Positions 1 to 5,048 of a stretch of 11,124 bases of DNA are shown piece by piece (position 1 is the first letter of the stretch; each line of letters opens with the position of its first letter). A model generated the notes under the pieces. It did no database searches, was not told where the DNA came from, and saw only the letters and a list, made by a program, of their open reading frames with translations. The position numbers and the translations under genes were made by a program. The stretch lies in assembly GCA_028867235.1 (NCBI GenBank), contig JAGWGS010000025.1, positions 1-11,124 on the forward strand, in the 5' to 3' direction. The stretch comes from Nitrososphaerota archaeon (lineage in GTDB: Archaea; Thermoproteota; Nitrososphaeria; Nitrososphaerales; Nitrosopumilaceae).

Positions 1-446
1 GTGGATTTGATGCAGTGATTGCAAATCCCATAATGGGACCTGAAAATTTGTCACAACTTGTCAAAAATGCTCATGGGAATAATCATGGTGTGATAACCCT
101 TGTACACATGAGCCATCCTGGTGCAAAGCTAGGATATGGTTTACGTGTCCAGGATCCAAACACTGGTAAGATGACAAGTGTACACGAATTATTTTTGAAG
201 TGGTCCTATTCTATGAATGTAGATGGAATTGTAGTTGGTGCTACAATTCCTGATTTGATACGTCAATTAAGCAAAAAGGCAAAAGGGAAATTTGAGATCT
301 ACTCTCCAGGAGTTGGTACACAGGGGGGTAACCCAATTGATGCACTTGATGCCGGTTCAAATTATCTAATAGTTGGCAGAACAATTCTTAATTCAAAAGA
401 CCCTAAACTTGAGGCACAAAGATTACAAGAAATAACTCTATCATAG
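1..446 (+). CDS. pyrF: Orotidine-5'-phosphate decarboxylase, C-terminal part (5' end outside window)
   Basis: Last step of UMP synthesis: decarboxylation of OMP to UMP in the cytoplasm. The frame is already open at base 3 and reads GFDAVIANPIMGPENL, so the GTG at 15 is an internal codon and the gene begins left of the window. Visible family motifs are the VVGATIPD segment, then SPGVGTQGG, then SNYLIVGRTIL near the C-terminus; these last two form the phosphate-binding end of the OMP decarboxylase barrel. The catalytic Asp/Lys cluster (DxKxxD) would lie upstream and cannot be checked. The stop TAG at 444-446 overlaps the 3' end of the convergent Nudix gene by 6 bp. The C-terminus looks complete and intact. 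Confidence 0.95.
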   Translation, partial: GFDAVIANPIMGPENLSQLVKNAHGNNHGVITLVHMSHPGAKLGYGLRVQDPNTGKMTSVHELFLKWSYSMNVDGIVVGATIPDLIRQLSKKAKGKFEIYSPGVGTQGGNPIDALDAGSNYLIVGRTILNSKDPKLEAQRLQEITLS

Positions 447-845
447 GTCTTTGACTTTTTTGAATACATTTTGGGCAGTCTTGTATGTTAGCTTTGCAAG
501 TGCCTCCTCAAAGCCAAGCCACGTGTAATTATGATGTTCAAAAGATAGTGTAATCTTGTCTGTGTTTGTGGTTGCCAAGAAAAAAACAACTTCTTTGTGT
601 ATTACCTGCCCGTCTCTTTGATAGTGATACTCTACCTTGTCCTCAAACCCGTCTACAAATGTAATGTCTGTTATGCCTGTCTCTTCTCTTGCTTCTCTTA
701 GTACTGTCTCCTTCAGTACCTCACCCTTCTCTATATTTCCCTTGACAAAATCCCAGTGACCTGAAGGATAATTCAAAAGAAGATACATTTTTCCCTGTGG
801 TGATTGGCGGTAAATTATGGCACCTGCCGATCTTTCTTCTAACAT
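441..845 (-). CDS. Nudix hydrolase, probably bis(5'-nucleosyl)-tetraphosphatase type
   Basis: 134 aa. A complete Nudix box (GX5EX7REUXEEXGU) lies at about residues 36-58: GNIEKGE, seven residues, then REAREETGI. These acidic residues bind the metal used to cleave a nucleoside diphosphate linked to another group. The HWDFVKGN segment just before the box resembles diadenosine tetraphosphate (Ap4A) hydrolases, so removal of Ap4A or a related nucleotide is the best guess; substrate cannot be fixed from sequence. The ATG gives a normal N-terminus (EERSAGAIIYR) for the family. No clear Shine-Dalgarno is visible before it. It lies 38 bp after the cis-prenyltransferase gene on the same strand and may be its distal operon partner. 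Its 3' end overlaps pyrF. Confidence 0.9.
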   Translation of the reverse strand: MLEERSAGAIIYRQSPQGKMYLLLNYPSGHWDFVKGNIEKGEVLKETVLREAREETGITDITFVDGFEDKVEYHYQRDGQVIHKEVVFFLATTNTDKITLSFEHHNYTWLGFEEALAKLTYKTAQNVFKKVKDL

Positions 846-883
846 TACAAGAGTAACTTGAGGGTGTCCAGTATTTCTCTTTT

Positions 884-1585
884 TTATTTGCCCAGTCTTC
901 GGCCTCTTTTCTGAAACGTTCTGATTGCACGCATTAGATCTATCTTTCTAAATTCTGGCCAGTATACATCCATGAATACAAGTTCACTGTATGCACTTTG
1001 CCAGAGAAGAAAACCACTCAATCGTTTTTCACCTGACGTTCTTAATATCATGTCAGGCGATGACTGGGGAAGATGTGAAGTGTAAAGACTTGATTCTATT
1101 ACATCTTTGTCTATCTGATTTACATCTAGAGAGCCGTCTTTTATCTTTGCACCTATTTTTTTTATGGCATCAACAAGTTCGTTTTGTCCTCCGTATGCGA
1201 TTGCAATGTTAAGATAATGTCCATCATAATTTTTTGTGGTTTCTTCTAGCTTGCCAAGTATGTCTTTTAGAAAATCAGGTAACAGCTCTATGCTGCCTAT
1301 TGCCTTGACTTTCATGCGGTTCTTGTGAATTCTTGGGTCGTTGTACAGCTTGTGCAATCTTTCATTAATCAATTCATACAGGTAACCCAATTCATCGTCT
1401 TTGCGATTGAGGTTTTCTGCAGATAAGACATACAAAGTGATTATCCTTATGTTTAGCTCTTCACACCAATCAAGTAATTTCTCTACCGCGTCTGCTCCTC
1501 TAAAATGACCATCAATCTTCATTATCAGGTTACGCTTTGCCCATCTCCTGTTTCCATCTAGAATTATGGCAATATGTTTTGGCAT
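884..1585 (-). CDS. uppS: cis-Prenyltransferase (undecaprenyl/polyprenyl diphosphate synthase family)
   Basis: Condenses isopentenyl diphosphate onto an allylic primer to make the long cis-polyprenyl diphosphate that becomes the glycosylation lipid carrier; acts at the inner face of the membrane. Family signatures run in order: HIAIILDGNRRWAKR (Asp of DGN is the catalytic residue) near residues 4-18, GHFRGA, the ITLYVLSAENLNR block, and the C-terminal RTSGEKRLSGFLLWQ followed by AYSELVF. 233 aa from the ATG at 1585 is a normal length. However, the frame stays open upstream to about 1678 and encodes a family-like helix (FYSLYSRRLENDIQSGE) with no ATG, GTG or TTG in it. The true start may be a rare ATA or ATT overlapping the DUF373 stop. 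Downstream of DUF373 and upstream of Nudix, likely co-transcribed. Confidence 0.93.
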   Translation of the reverse strand: MPKHIAIILDGNRRWAKRNLIMKIDGHFRGADAVEKLLDWCEELNIRIITLYVLSAENLNRKDDELGYLYELINERLHKLYNDPRIHKNRMKVKAIGSIELLPDFLKDILGKLEETTKNYDGHYLNIAIAYGGQNELVDAIKKIGAKIKDGSLDVNQIDKDVIESSLYTSHLPQSSPDMILRTSGEKRLSGFLLWQSAYSELVFMDVYWPEFRKIDLMRAIRTFQKRGRRLGK

Positions 1586-1662
1586 CTCGCCACTCTGGAT
1601 ATCATTCTCTAGTCTTCTAGAATAAAGGCTGTAAAAACCGCCAAAGTTGAGAACCTTGTCTT

Positions 1663-2808
1663 TTATTCTGATAATACCTCACCACCCTTTTTCTTTCTGT
1701 ACCTATGAAAGAGTAAGGATGCTGATATCAGTATTACTGCAAGACCTATCAATAGTGGAGGAATCAACGTGTACGGGCTGTCTCCTTTTACCATGATTGT
1801 AGTGAACTGGGATACAACTGGATACAATGTTACAAGTACAATTATTCTCAGTATGTCTGTAATTGATCTCAAGCTTCCCTTGAACCAACTGCTCAAAAGC
1901 GAACCGCCAAAGATGCATCCTATTCCAATCCATAGGAAAGGAAGCATTCCTGACACAAAGAGTCCTATTGTTTGCTGATTCAAAACAAGTTTTAGTATGT
2001 TATCTGGTTTGGTAGTTATTCCAGGTACTGCAGAGCCAATCCCTGCAGTAAGTGATGCAAGTATCATTACAATTCCTGCAACAAGTGTAAATGTTCGTAT
2101 GAATCCTCCAGGTGTTGGTTTGTTCCAGTTAGACCAGGCCCTGTCTATATCAAAAGCTCTGATGAGAAATGCTCCACCTAGAATGCTTACAAGAACTGCA
2201 AATATTTCTCTTGAAAGTCCAAGGACAGAACCAATTCCGCCTATTAACAAAAGCATTCCTGGAACGCCAAGAAAGAATTTGGAATATTTTGAATCAAAGG
2301 CAATTGCCTTGAGATATCTTCCAAGAACTGCATAAGAATATTCTACAGATCTGCTTGCTCGCATTACTACTCTTTTTACAGAGATTATGGGCAAAACATT
2401 TTGAATTATAGGTATGACGCTTTCATCATCTTCGCCATCTGACACAATGACTGCACCATTGGCAGAAAATTGCATTGCAATTGATTTCACCTGTGCTACA
2501 ATCTTTTCGTCTCCCTGAACTCCCTTATGTTCTGTCCCGGAAACAAGCGCGACTTCTGCTTGATATCCCTTACTTGTAAGATCTTCAAAAGTTTTAACTG
2601 CTGCAAAAATTGAGTTGGAATCTGCGTCCTCTGGGTCTTCCAGTGCAAGTCGTTGTGCTGCCTCTATGCATGCATTGCGACCAACAACCGGAGTGGCAAC
2701 CCCTGCCTTGATTCCTATGTCATCATCCCTGTCAACACAAATCACCAGTAGTCTGCTTGTCTTTGTCTCAGTTACGCCTCTTTGCAGGCTGGTCTCTTTT
2801 ACAGACAT
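1663..2808 (-). CDS. DUF373 family membrane protein
   Basis: 381 aa, matching the archaeal DUF373 family. The N-terminal soluble half (about residues 18-165) contains LLVICVDRDDDIGIKAG, then GRNACIEAAQRLALEDPEDAD, a conserved acidic stretch, and SDGEDDESVIPIIQ. The C-terminal half is membrane embedded with about six hydrophobic segments near residues 178-198, 203-220, 237-260, 280-305, 319-340 and 347-367, ending in a basic RYRKKKGG tail. Function is not established. The acidic, nucleotide- or metal-binding-looking N-domain plus a polytopic membrane half, encoded just before a cis-prenyltransferase, suggests a role in polyprenyl-phosphate or membrane-lipid metabolism; that is inference from context. 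The ATG is 27 nt from an AT-rich TATA-like box, compatible with leaderless transcription. The last codons overlap the possible extended start of uppS. Confidence 0.88.
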   Translation of the reverse strand: MSVKETSLQRGVTETKTSRLLVICVDRDDDIGIKAGVATPVVGRNACIEAAQRLALEDPEDADSNSIFAAVKTFEDLTSKGYQAEVALVSGTEHKGVQGDEKIVAQVKSIAMQFSANGAVIVSDGEDDESVIPIIQNVLPIISVKRVVMRASRSVEYSYAVLGRYLKAIAFDSKYSKFFLGVPGMLLLIGGIGSVLGLSREIFAVLVSILGGAFLIRAFDIDRAWSNWNKPTPGGFIRTFTLVAGIVMILASLTAGIGSAVPGITTKPDNILKLVLNQQTIGLFVSGMLPFLWIGIGCIFGGSLLSSWFKGSLRSITDILRIIVLVTLYPVVSQFTTIMVKGDSPYTLIPPLLIGLAVILISASLLFHRYRKKKGGEVLSE

Positions 2809-2834
2809 GGTATAGACGAAAATGGCATTTCCTA

Positions 2835-2842
2835 TTAATTAA
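2835..2842 (-). promoter_or_regulatory. TATA-like box before the DUF373 gene
   Basis: TTAATTAA lies about 27 nt upstream of the DUF373 ATG in an AT-rich 91-bp gap, the spacing expected for an archaeal TATA box with a leaderless transcript. No transcription data support it; the surrounding AT richness makes chance matches easy. Confidence 0.4.
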
Positions 2843-2899
2843 TGTAATTTCAATTAATTTTTACAACTACATGAGATGTCTTGGTTTTATAGTATTATC

Positions 2900-3397
2900 T
2901 CATGGGCGAGCTTGGTCTGACTTGGCTGCCAAAGTGTCTGAATCTTGTTTGAGTGAGATAATCTTTGACATCTCATCGCTTATATCAGATTGAGGTGCTC
3001 CTGACTTTATCTTGTTTGCAAGAGACATGGTCTCTACTAGATAGTCGTTATACTTTTTGAGGGATTCATAGTATGCACCATAGCTCTGCTTCCACTCTGC
3101 AGGTGGGTTGCTCTCAACCAACTCTGTTACAAGTGATGAAACCTGAGATGATGCAACTTGGGCTTGACTTGTATAGTTGTCAGGTGTCATGGTCTTATCT
3201 GATAACCCCTTCATGCCAGCATCTGTGTCTGCCACAATTAGGGATTGTTTCTCTTTAACACTGTCTAACTCGGCTTTATAGTCTGAAACAACAAATGTGG
3301 AGCCATGATTTTGTGGGAGGAACCATATCATGAAACTTGCTCCTCCTATGGCTGCCAATATTATACCTGTGATTATGATGCCTTTTCTGCTGGCCAT
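2900..3397 (-). CDS. Membrane-anchored extracytoplasmic protein of unknown function
   Basis: 165 aa. A short basic N-terminus (MASRKG) is followed by one hydrophobic segment at about residues 6-27, then a polar, Ser/Asp/Lys-rich helical domain. This is the pattern of a signal anchor with the rest of the chain outside the cell (positive-inside rule). There is no Cys near the end of the segment, so it is not a lipoprotein. The soluble part contains heptad-like stretches (residues about 85-125 and 130-160) and an SNPPAEWKQSYGAYYESL segment, resembling small helical-bundle extracellular proteins common in ammonia-oxidising archaea. No catalytic motif is visible and I do not recognise a named family. 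It has its own promoter and is separated from DUF373 by 91 bp, so an operon with it is uncertain. Confidence 0.8.
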   Translation of the reverse strand: MASRKGIIITGIILAAIGGASFMIWFLPQNHGSTFVVSDYKAELDSVKEKQSLIVADTDAGMKGLSDKTMTPDNYTSQAQVASSQVSSLVTELVESNPPAEWKQSYGAYYESLKKYNDYLVETMSLANKIKSGAPQSDISDEMSKIISLKQDSDTLAAKSDQARP

Positions 3398-3416
3398 TCA
3401 AGTGAATCTTTTTATC

Positions 3417-3428
3417 GCTTTTAAAAGC
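3417..3428 (-). promoter_or_regulatory. Palindromic TATA box before the 165-aa membrane protein
   Basis: GCTTTTAAAAGC is a perfect 12-bp palindrome. Its TTTTAAAA core is about 22-29 nt from the ATG at 3397, the right distance for a leaderless archaeal transcript. On the minus strand the sequence continues GATAAAAAG. Being symmetric, the core could also fire rightwards, but the next rightward gene begins over 200 bp away. Confidence 0.5.
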
Positions 3429-3498
3429 ATAACTACAGTAAACAATTTGATTATTCTTGTACCCAATTTATTAATTTCATGGTCTTGGATCCTTTCCT

Positions 3499-3645
3499 CG
3501 TAAGAAATATGATAAAATTATGTATTTTTATGTAAAAACTAGATCCATGATCTGAATTAGGCCATGTAAAAATTTAACACCCTCTAGTGTATAGTGAAAT
3601 AATTTTTACAGCGTCTTGCTATATACCACTTCATTCGTAAGAAAT
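3499..3645 (+). repeat. Two copies of CGTAAGAAAT in the divergent gap 3398-3649
   Basis: CGTAAGAAAT occurs at 3499-3508 and 3636-3645, 137 bp apart. Each is preceded by a pyrimidine-rich TTTCCT or TTCATT, giving an imperfect palindrome of the form TTTCnTnnnAnGAAA at the first copy. The second copy sits right before the DUF5679 start. Apart from promoters I see no gene in this 252-bp gap; the longest plus-strand reading frame (3479-3535) is only 18 codons. Confidence 0.35.
3620..3625 (+). promoter_or_regulatory. TATA box before the DUF5679-like gene
   Basis: TATATA lies 25-30 nt before the ATG at 3650, consistent with an archaeal TATA box and a leaderless mRNA. No Shine-Dalgarno is seen in the GTAAGAAATTGAA immediately before the ATG. 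Confidence 0.5.
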
Positions 3646-3649
3646 TGAA

Positions 3650-3793
3650 ATGACTCAAGCGTACTGCGTAAAATGCAGAAAAAAAGTCGACATCGCAAAT
3701 CCAAAGGAAGTTAAGCTAAAGAACGGACGACCTGCGGTTAAGGGCACATGTCCAAAATGTGGTACTAACGTCTTCCGAATAGGTAAGGCTTAG
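3650..3793 (+). CDS. 47-aa zinc-ribbon mini-protein, DUF5679-like
   Basis: A 47-aa protein beginning MTQAYCVKCRKKVD and ending GTCPKCGTNVFRIGKA. Two CxxC knuckles, C6-x2-C9 and C34-x2-C37, separated by 24 residues, form a single zinc ribbon. The KLKNGRPAVKGTCPKCGT stretch is the hallmark of the DUF5679 family of small archaeal zinc proteins, some of which occur as domains of DNA topoisomerase I or other nucleic-acid proteins. A role in binding nucleic acid or protein is likely, but not known. It has its own TATA box and is followed by a T-rich tract, so it appears to be a single-gene transcription unit. Its codon use is ordinary for the region and the coding call is firm despite its size. Confidence 0.88.
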   Translation: MTQAYCVKCRKKVDIANPKEVKLKNGRPAVKGTCPKCGTNVFRIGKA

Positions 3794-3798
3794 TACAA

Positions 3799-3811
3799 TT
3801 TTCTTCTTTTT
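3799..3811 (+). terminator. T-rich terminator after the DUF5679-like gene
   Basis: TTTTCTTCTTTTT begins 5 nt after the stop codon. Archaeal RNA polymerase terminates at such oligo-T tracts without needing a hairpin, and none is seen here. Confidence 0.5.
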
Positions 3812-4035
3812 CGAGATGCCATGTATACTGTCACATCTCTTGTTCTTTGAGAAATTGTGTGTGTAACCGGTGGTATGTAATTTTGTTTACTGATGCCTAT
3901 TTCATGATGTTCTTTGAATTTTGGTTGTCTAGTTTGGCATAAACGAAAATGTCTAAAACGTGTGGATTTTTGAGCCTATTTTTTGAAATTTTGTGCCTAA
4001 AATCACTGGAAAATGAACTTGTAAGATGTCTTGTG
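3812..4035. other. Gene-free stretch with a small direct repeat
   Basis: No reading frame above about 17 codons with a start is visible on either strand. TTTTGAGCCTA (3968-3978) and TTTTGTGCCTA (3989-3999) form a near-perfect 11-bp direct repeat at 21-bp spacing, two helical turns. This could be a protein site or part of the 3' untranslated region of the minus-strand 76-aa gene. I see no tRNA-like or strong hairpin structure. Confidence 0.35.
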
Positions 4036-4266
4036 CTAATTTACTAGGCTCTCTAGGTGTGCACACGCAAGTTGGTTTCGCAATATGTGTACCTGAATTG
4101 AATCTCTAAATGAATTATCAATCTTGATAAGTTTCAGGTACAGTCTAAAGACCTGGCCATTATCTAGGCTTGCCTTGTCCGGTGCCATGCCTATTGGATC
4201 TAGGATCTTGTCTATGTACTGCCACATCTGAACAAGTGTTGGCGTATTATTTTGTAGGCTGGACAT
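4036..4266 (-). CDS. Hypothetical 76-aa protein
   Basis: 76 aa, starting at an ATG with an in-frame stop only three codons upstream, so this is the only possible start. Predicted mainly helical with an even mix of hydrophobic and polar residues (MWQYIDKILDPIG, then RLYLKLIKIDNSFRDSIQVHIL). It has no signal peptide, membrane segment or Cys cluster. I do not recognise the family. It lies 51 bp after the 53-aa gene on the same strand and may be its second cistron. Both contain an SLDN motif (residues about 33-36 in each) followed by a hydrophobic helix, a weak hint of relationship. There is no strong Shine-Dalgarno. Coding status is plausible from composition but not proven. Confidence 0.5.
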   Translation of the reverse strand: MSSLQNNTPTLVQMWQYIDKILDPIGMAPDKASLDNGQVFRLYLKLIKIDNSFRDSIQVHILRNQLACAHLESLVN

Positions 4267-4317
4267 ATCTTGTCATCTTCTATTGGAATATCTTCCCTGT
4301 TTGGGACATGATGTACT

Positions 4318-4479
4318 TCATCTAACTCTCTTCTTTTTCTGGTTCTTTGATATGATCATCTTTAGAAATGTGCTATTGTCAAGTGAAGGATCGTCTTTCT
4401 GTGCCTTTTTTATGGCCCTTGTAAACATCTGAAAGGCAGCTGTTTTCACAGTTATAGTCTTGTACTCTTTTCTAGGCAT
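4318..4479 (-). CDS. 53-aa basic protein with ribbon-helix-helix-like pattern
   Basis: A 53-aa ORF starting MPRKEYKTITVKTAAFQMF. The order is a basic N-terminus, a short beta-strand with alternating residues (YKTITVK, 6-12), an amphipathic helix (about 13-28), a turn (DDPSLDN), a second helix (about 35-46) and a Lys/Arg tail (KKKRVR). This is the layout of a ribbon-helix-helix (Arc/MetJ-type) DNA-binding protein, where paired strands contact the major groove. The resemblance is structural by eye, not a family match. Like many RHH genes it could regulate its own divergent promoter region, which carries repeats at 4525-4587. A TATA-like box lies 25-30 nt before the ATG. Too short for usual ORF cut-offs, but codon use and composition look genuine. 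Confidence 0.68.
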   Translation of the reverse strand: MPRKEYKTITVKTAAFQMFTRAIKKAQKDDPSLDNSTFLKMIISKNQKKKRVR

Positions 4480-4502
4480 CACTTTTTATGTCCGGGACGT
4501 AT

Positions 4503-4512
4503 GGATAAACCC
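4503..4512 (-). promoter_or_regulatory. TATA-like box before the 53-aa gene
   Basis: On the minus strand GGGTTTATCC is centred about 28 nt before the ATG at 4479, suiting a leaderless transcript. Confidence 0.4.
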
Positions 4513-4562
4513 TTGGTAGACCTTTTTAGGCAGCGATCTACAATTGTTTCTATTTTATGGGA

Positions 4563-4587
4563 TTTAAGGCAGATCGATTACCTTAAA
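4563..4587. promoter_or_regulatory. Inverted repeat overlapping the divergent promoter of the Hpt-like gene
   Basis: TTTAAGG (4563-4569) and CCTTAAA (4581-4587) are perfect 7-bp inverted arms with an 11-bp spacer. The right arm contains TTAAAT, 24-29 nt before the ATG at 4612, so it doubles as the likely TATA box of the Hpt-like gene. The left arm reads as the same box on the opposite strand and could serve leftward transcription with a leader of about 55 nt. A second motif, AGGCAG followed by a GATC, occurs at 4528-4533 and again at 4567-4572. Either an operator or a pair of divergent promoters is possible. Confidence 0.5.
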
Positions 4588-4611
4588 TGGTGAAAGTGTA
4601 CTGGATATGGT

Positions 4612-4923
4612 ATGGCACTGAGCGAGTCACACCGCCAATTATTCGTAGATGAATGCTCACGACTTGCTGTATTAGTATGTGAGTGCCTAAGCATTCTTGA
4701 AAAGGACCCGTCTAATGTCGATATTATAGAAAGAATGGTCAATGCAGCAGATGTCATACGTGGTGGGGCAAGGTTTCTCCAGGACAAAAATATGGAACAA
4801 AGTGCTCAATTGTTAATTGAATTGTTCAAGGGAGCCCAAGATGTACGCGAAAGACAAGAGGGGTTTTACGTTGTATCTAATCTCTTTGGTAGACTGACTC
4901 CCCCCATGTCTACATTGAACTAG
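4612..4923 (+). CDS. 103-aa helical protein resembling an Hpt domain, phospho-His replaced by Asp
   Basis: All-helical 103-aa protein. Residues about 8-75 follow the pattern of histidine-containing phosphotransfer (Hpt/CheA P1) domains: a first helix with FVDECSRLAVLVCECLSILE, the EKDPSNVDIIERMVNAAD segment matching the usual 'DPxxxxxxxxxxRAAH' region, then VIRGGARFLQDKNMEQSAQ and a final helix LLIELFKGAQD. In active Hpt domains the core is A-H-T/S-L-K-G; here it reads A46-D47-V-I-R-G51, so the acceptor His is Asp. It therefore cannot act as a normal phosphorelay carrier, but could bind a receiver domain or be an unrelated four-helix protein. It contains two Cys (23, 25) in helix 1. It starts at an ATG about 25 nt from its TATA box and stands alone, divergent from the 53-aa gene. 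Confidence 0.75.
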   Translation: MALSESHRQLFVDECSRLAVLVCECLSILEKDPSNVDIIERMVNAADVIRGGARFLQDKNMEQSAQLLIELFKGAQDVRERQEGFYVVSNLFGRLTPPMSTLN

Positions 4924-5039
4924 CACTGTTCCCTGAAATGTATTTTACGTCCCCCCGATCTTTGACACAAGTATCTAAAATGTATCAAAATAGTCCTGTT
5001 TTGACACCATGTAAATCCATATAGGTGGCAATTCTCAAA

Positions 5040-5045
5040 GGTGAT
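5040..5045 (+). promoter_or_regulatory. Shine-Dalgarno that supports the TTG start of aIF2-beta
   Basis: GGTGAT ends 3 nt before the TTG at 5049. Against the archaeal 16S tail this is the right half of AGGAGGTGATCC in its usual register, so it supports initiation at this TTG. A weak TATA-like CATATA at 5018-5023 lies about 26-31 nt before the start. Confidence 0.5.
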
Positions 5046-5048
5046 TAG

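Noticed and set aside
350..366. GGTTCAAAT resembling a tRNA T-loop
   Set aside because: It is inside the pyrF coding sequence, and no acceptor stem or other arms surround it.
1997..2335. 112-aa plus-strand open frame opposite DUF373
   Set aside because: Antisense to a well-supported membrane protein gene; Pro/Ala/Ser/Thr-rich composition is the mirror of hydrophobic codons.
3479..3535. 18-codon plus-strand ORF starting at ATG 3479
   Set aside because: Too short and without a ribosome-binding site, promoter spacing or recognisable features.
3508..3566. Possible C/D box small RNA (ATGATAA near the left end, CTGA near the right end)
   Set aside because: Box C deviates from RUGAUGA, no convincing internal D'/C' pair was found, and no guide match could be tested without the rRNA sequence.
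4212..4355. Minus-strand open frame reading RRELDEVHHVPNREDIPIE between the 53-aa and 76-aa genes, possibly a frameshifted extension of the 53-aa protein
   Set aside because: It has no start codon of its own, would need a frameshift at the end of the 53-aa gene, and overlaps the 76-aa gene. An alignment with relatives could reopen it; from this sequence alone it is not supported.
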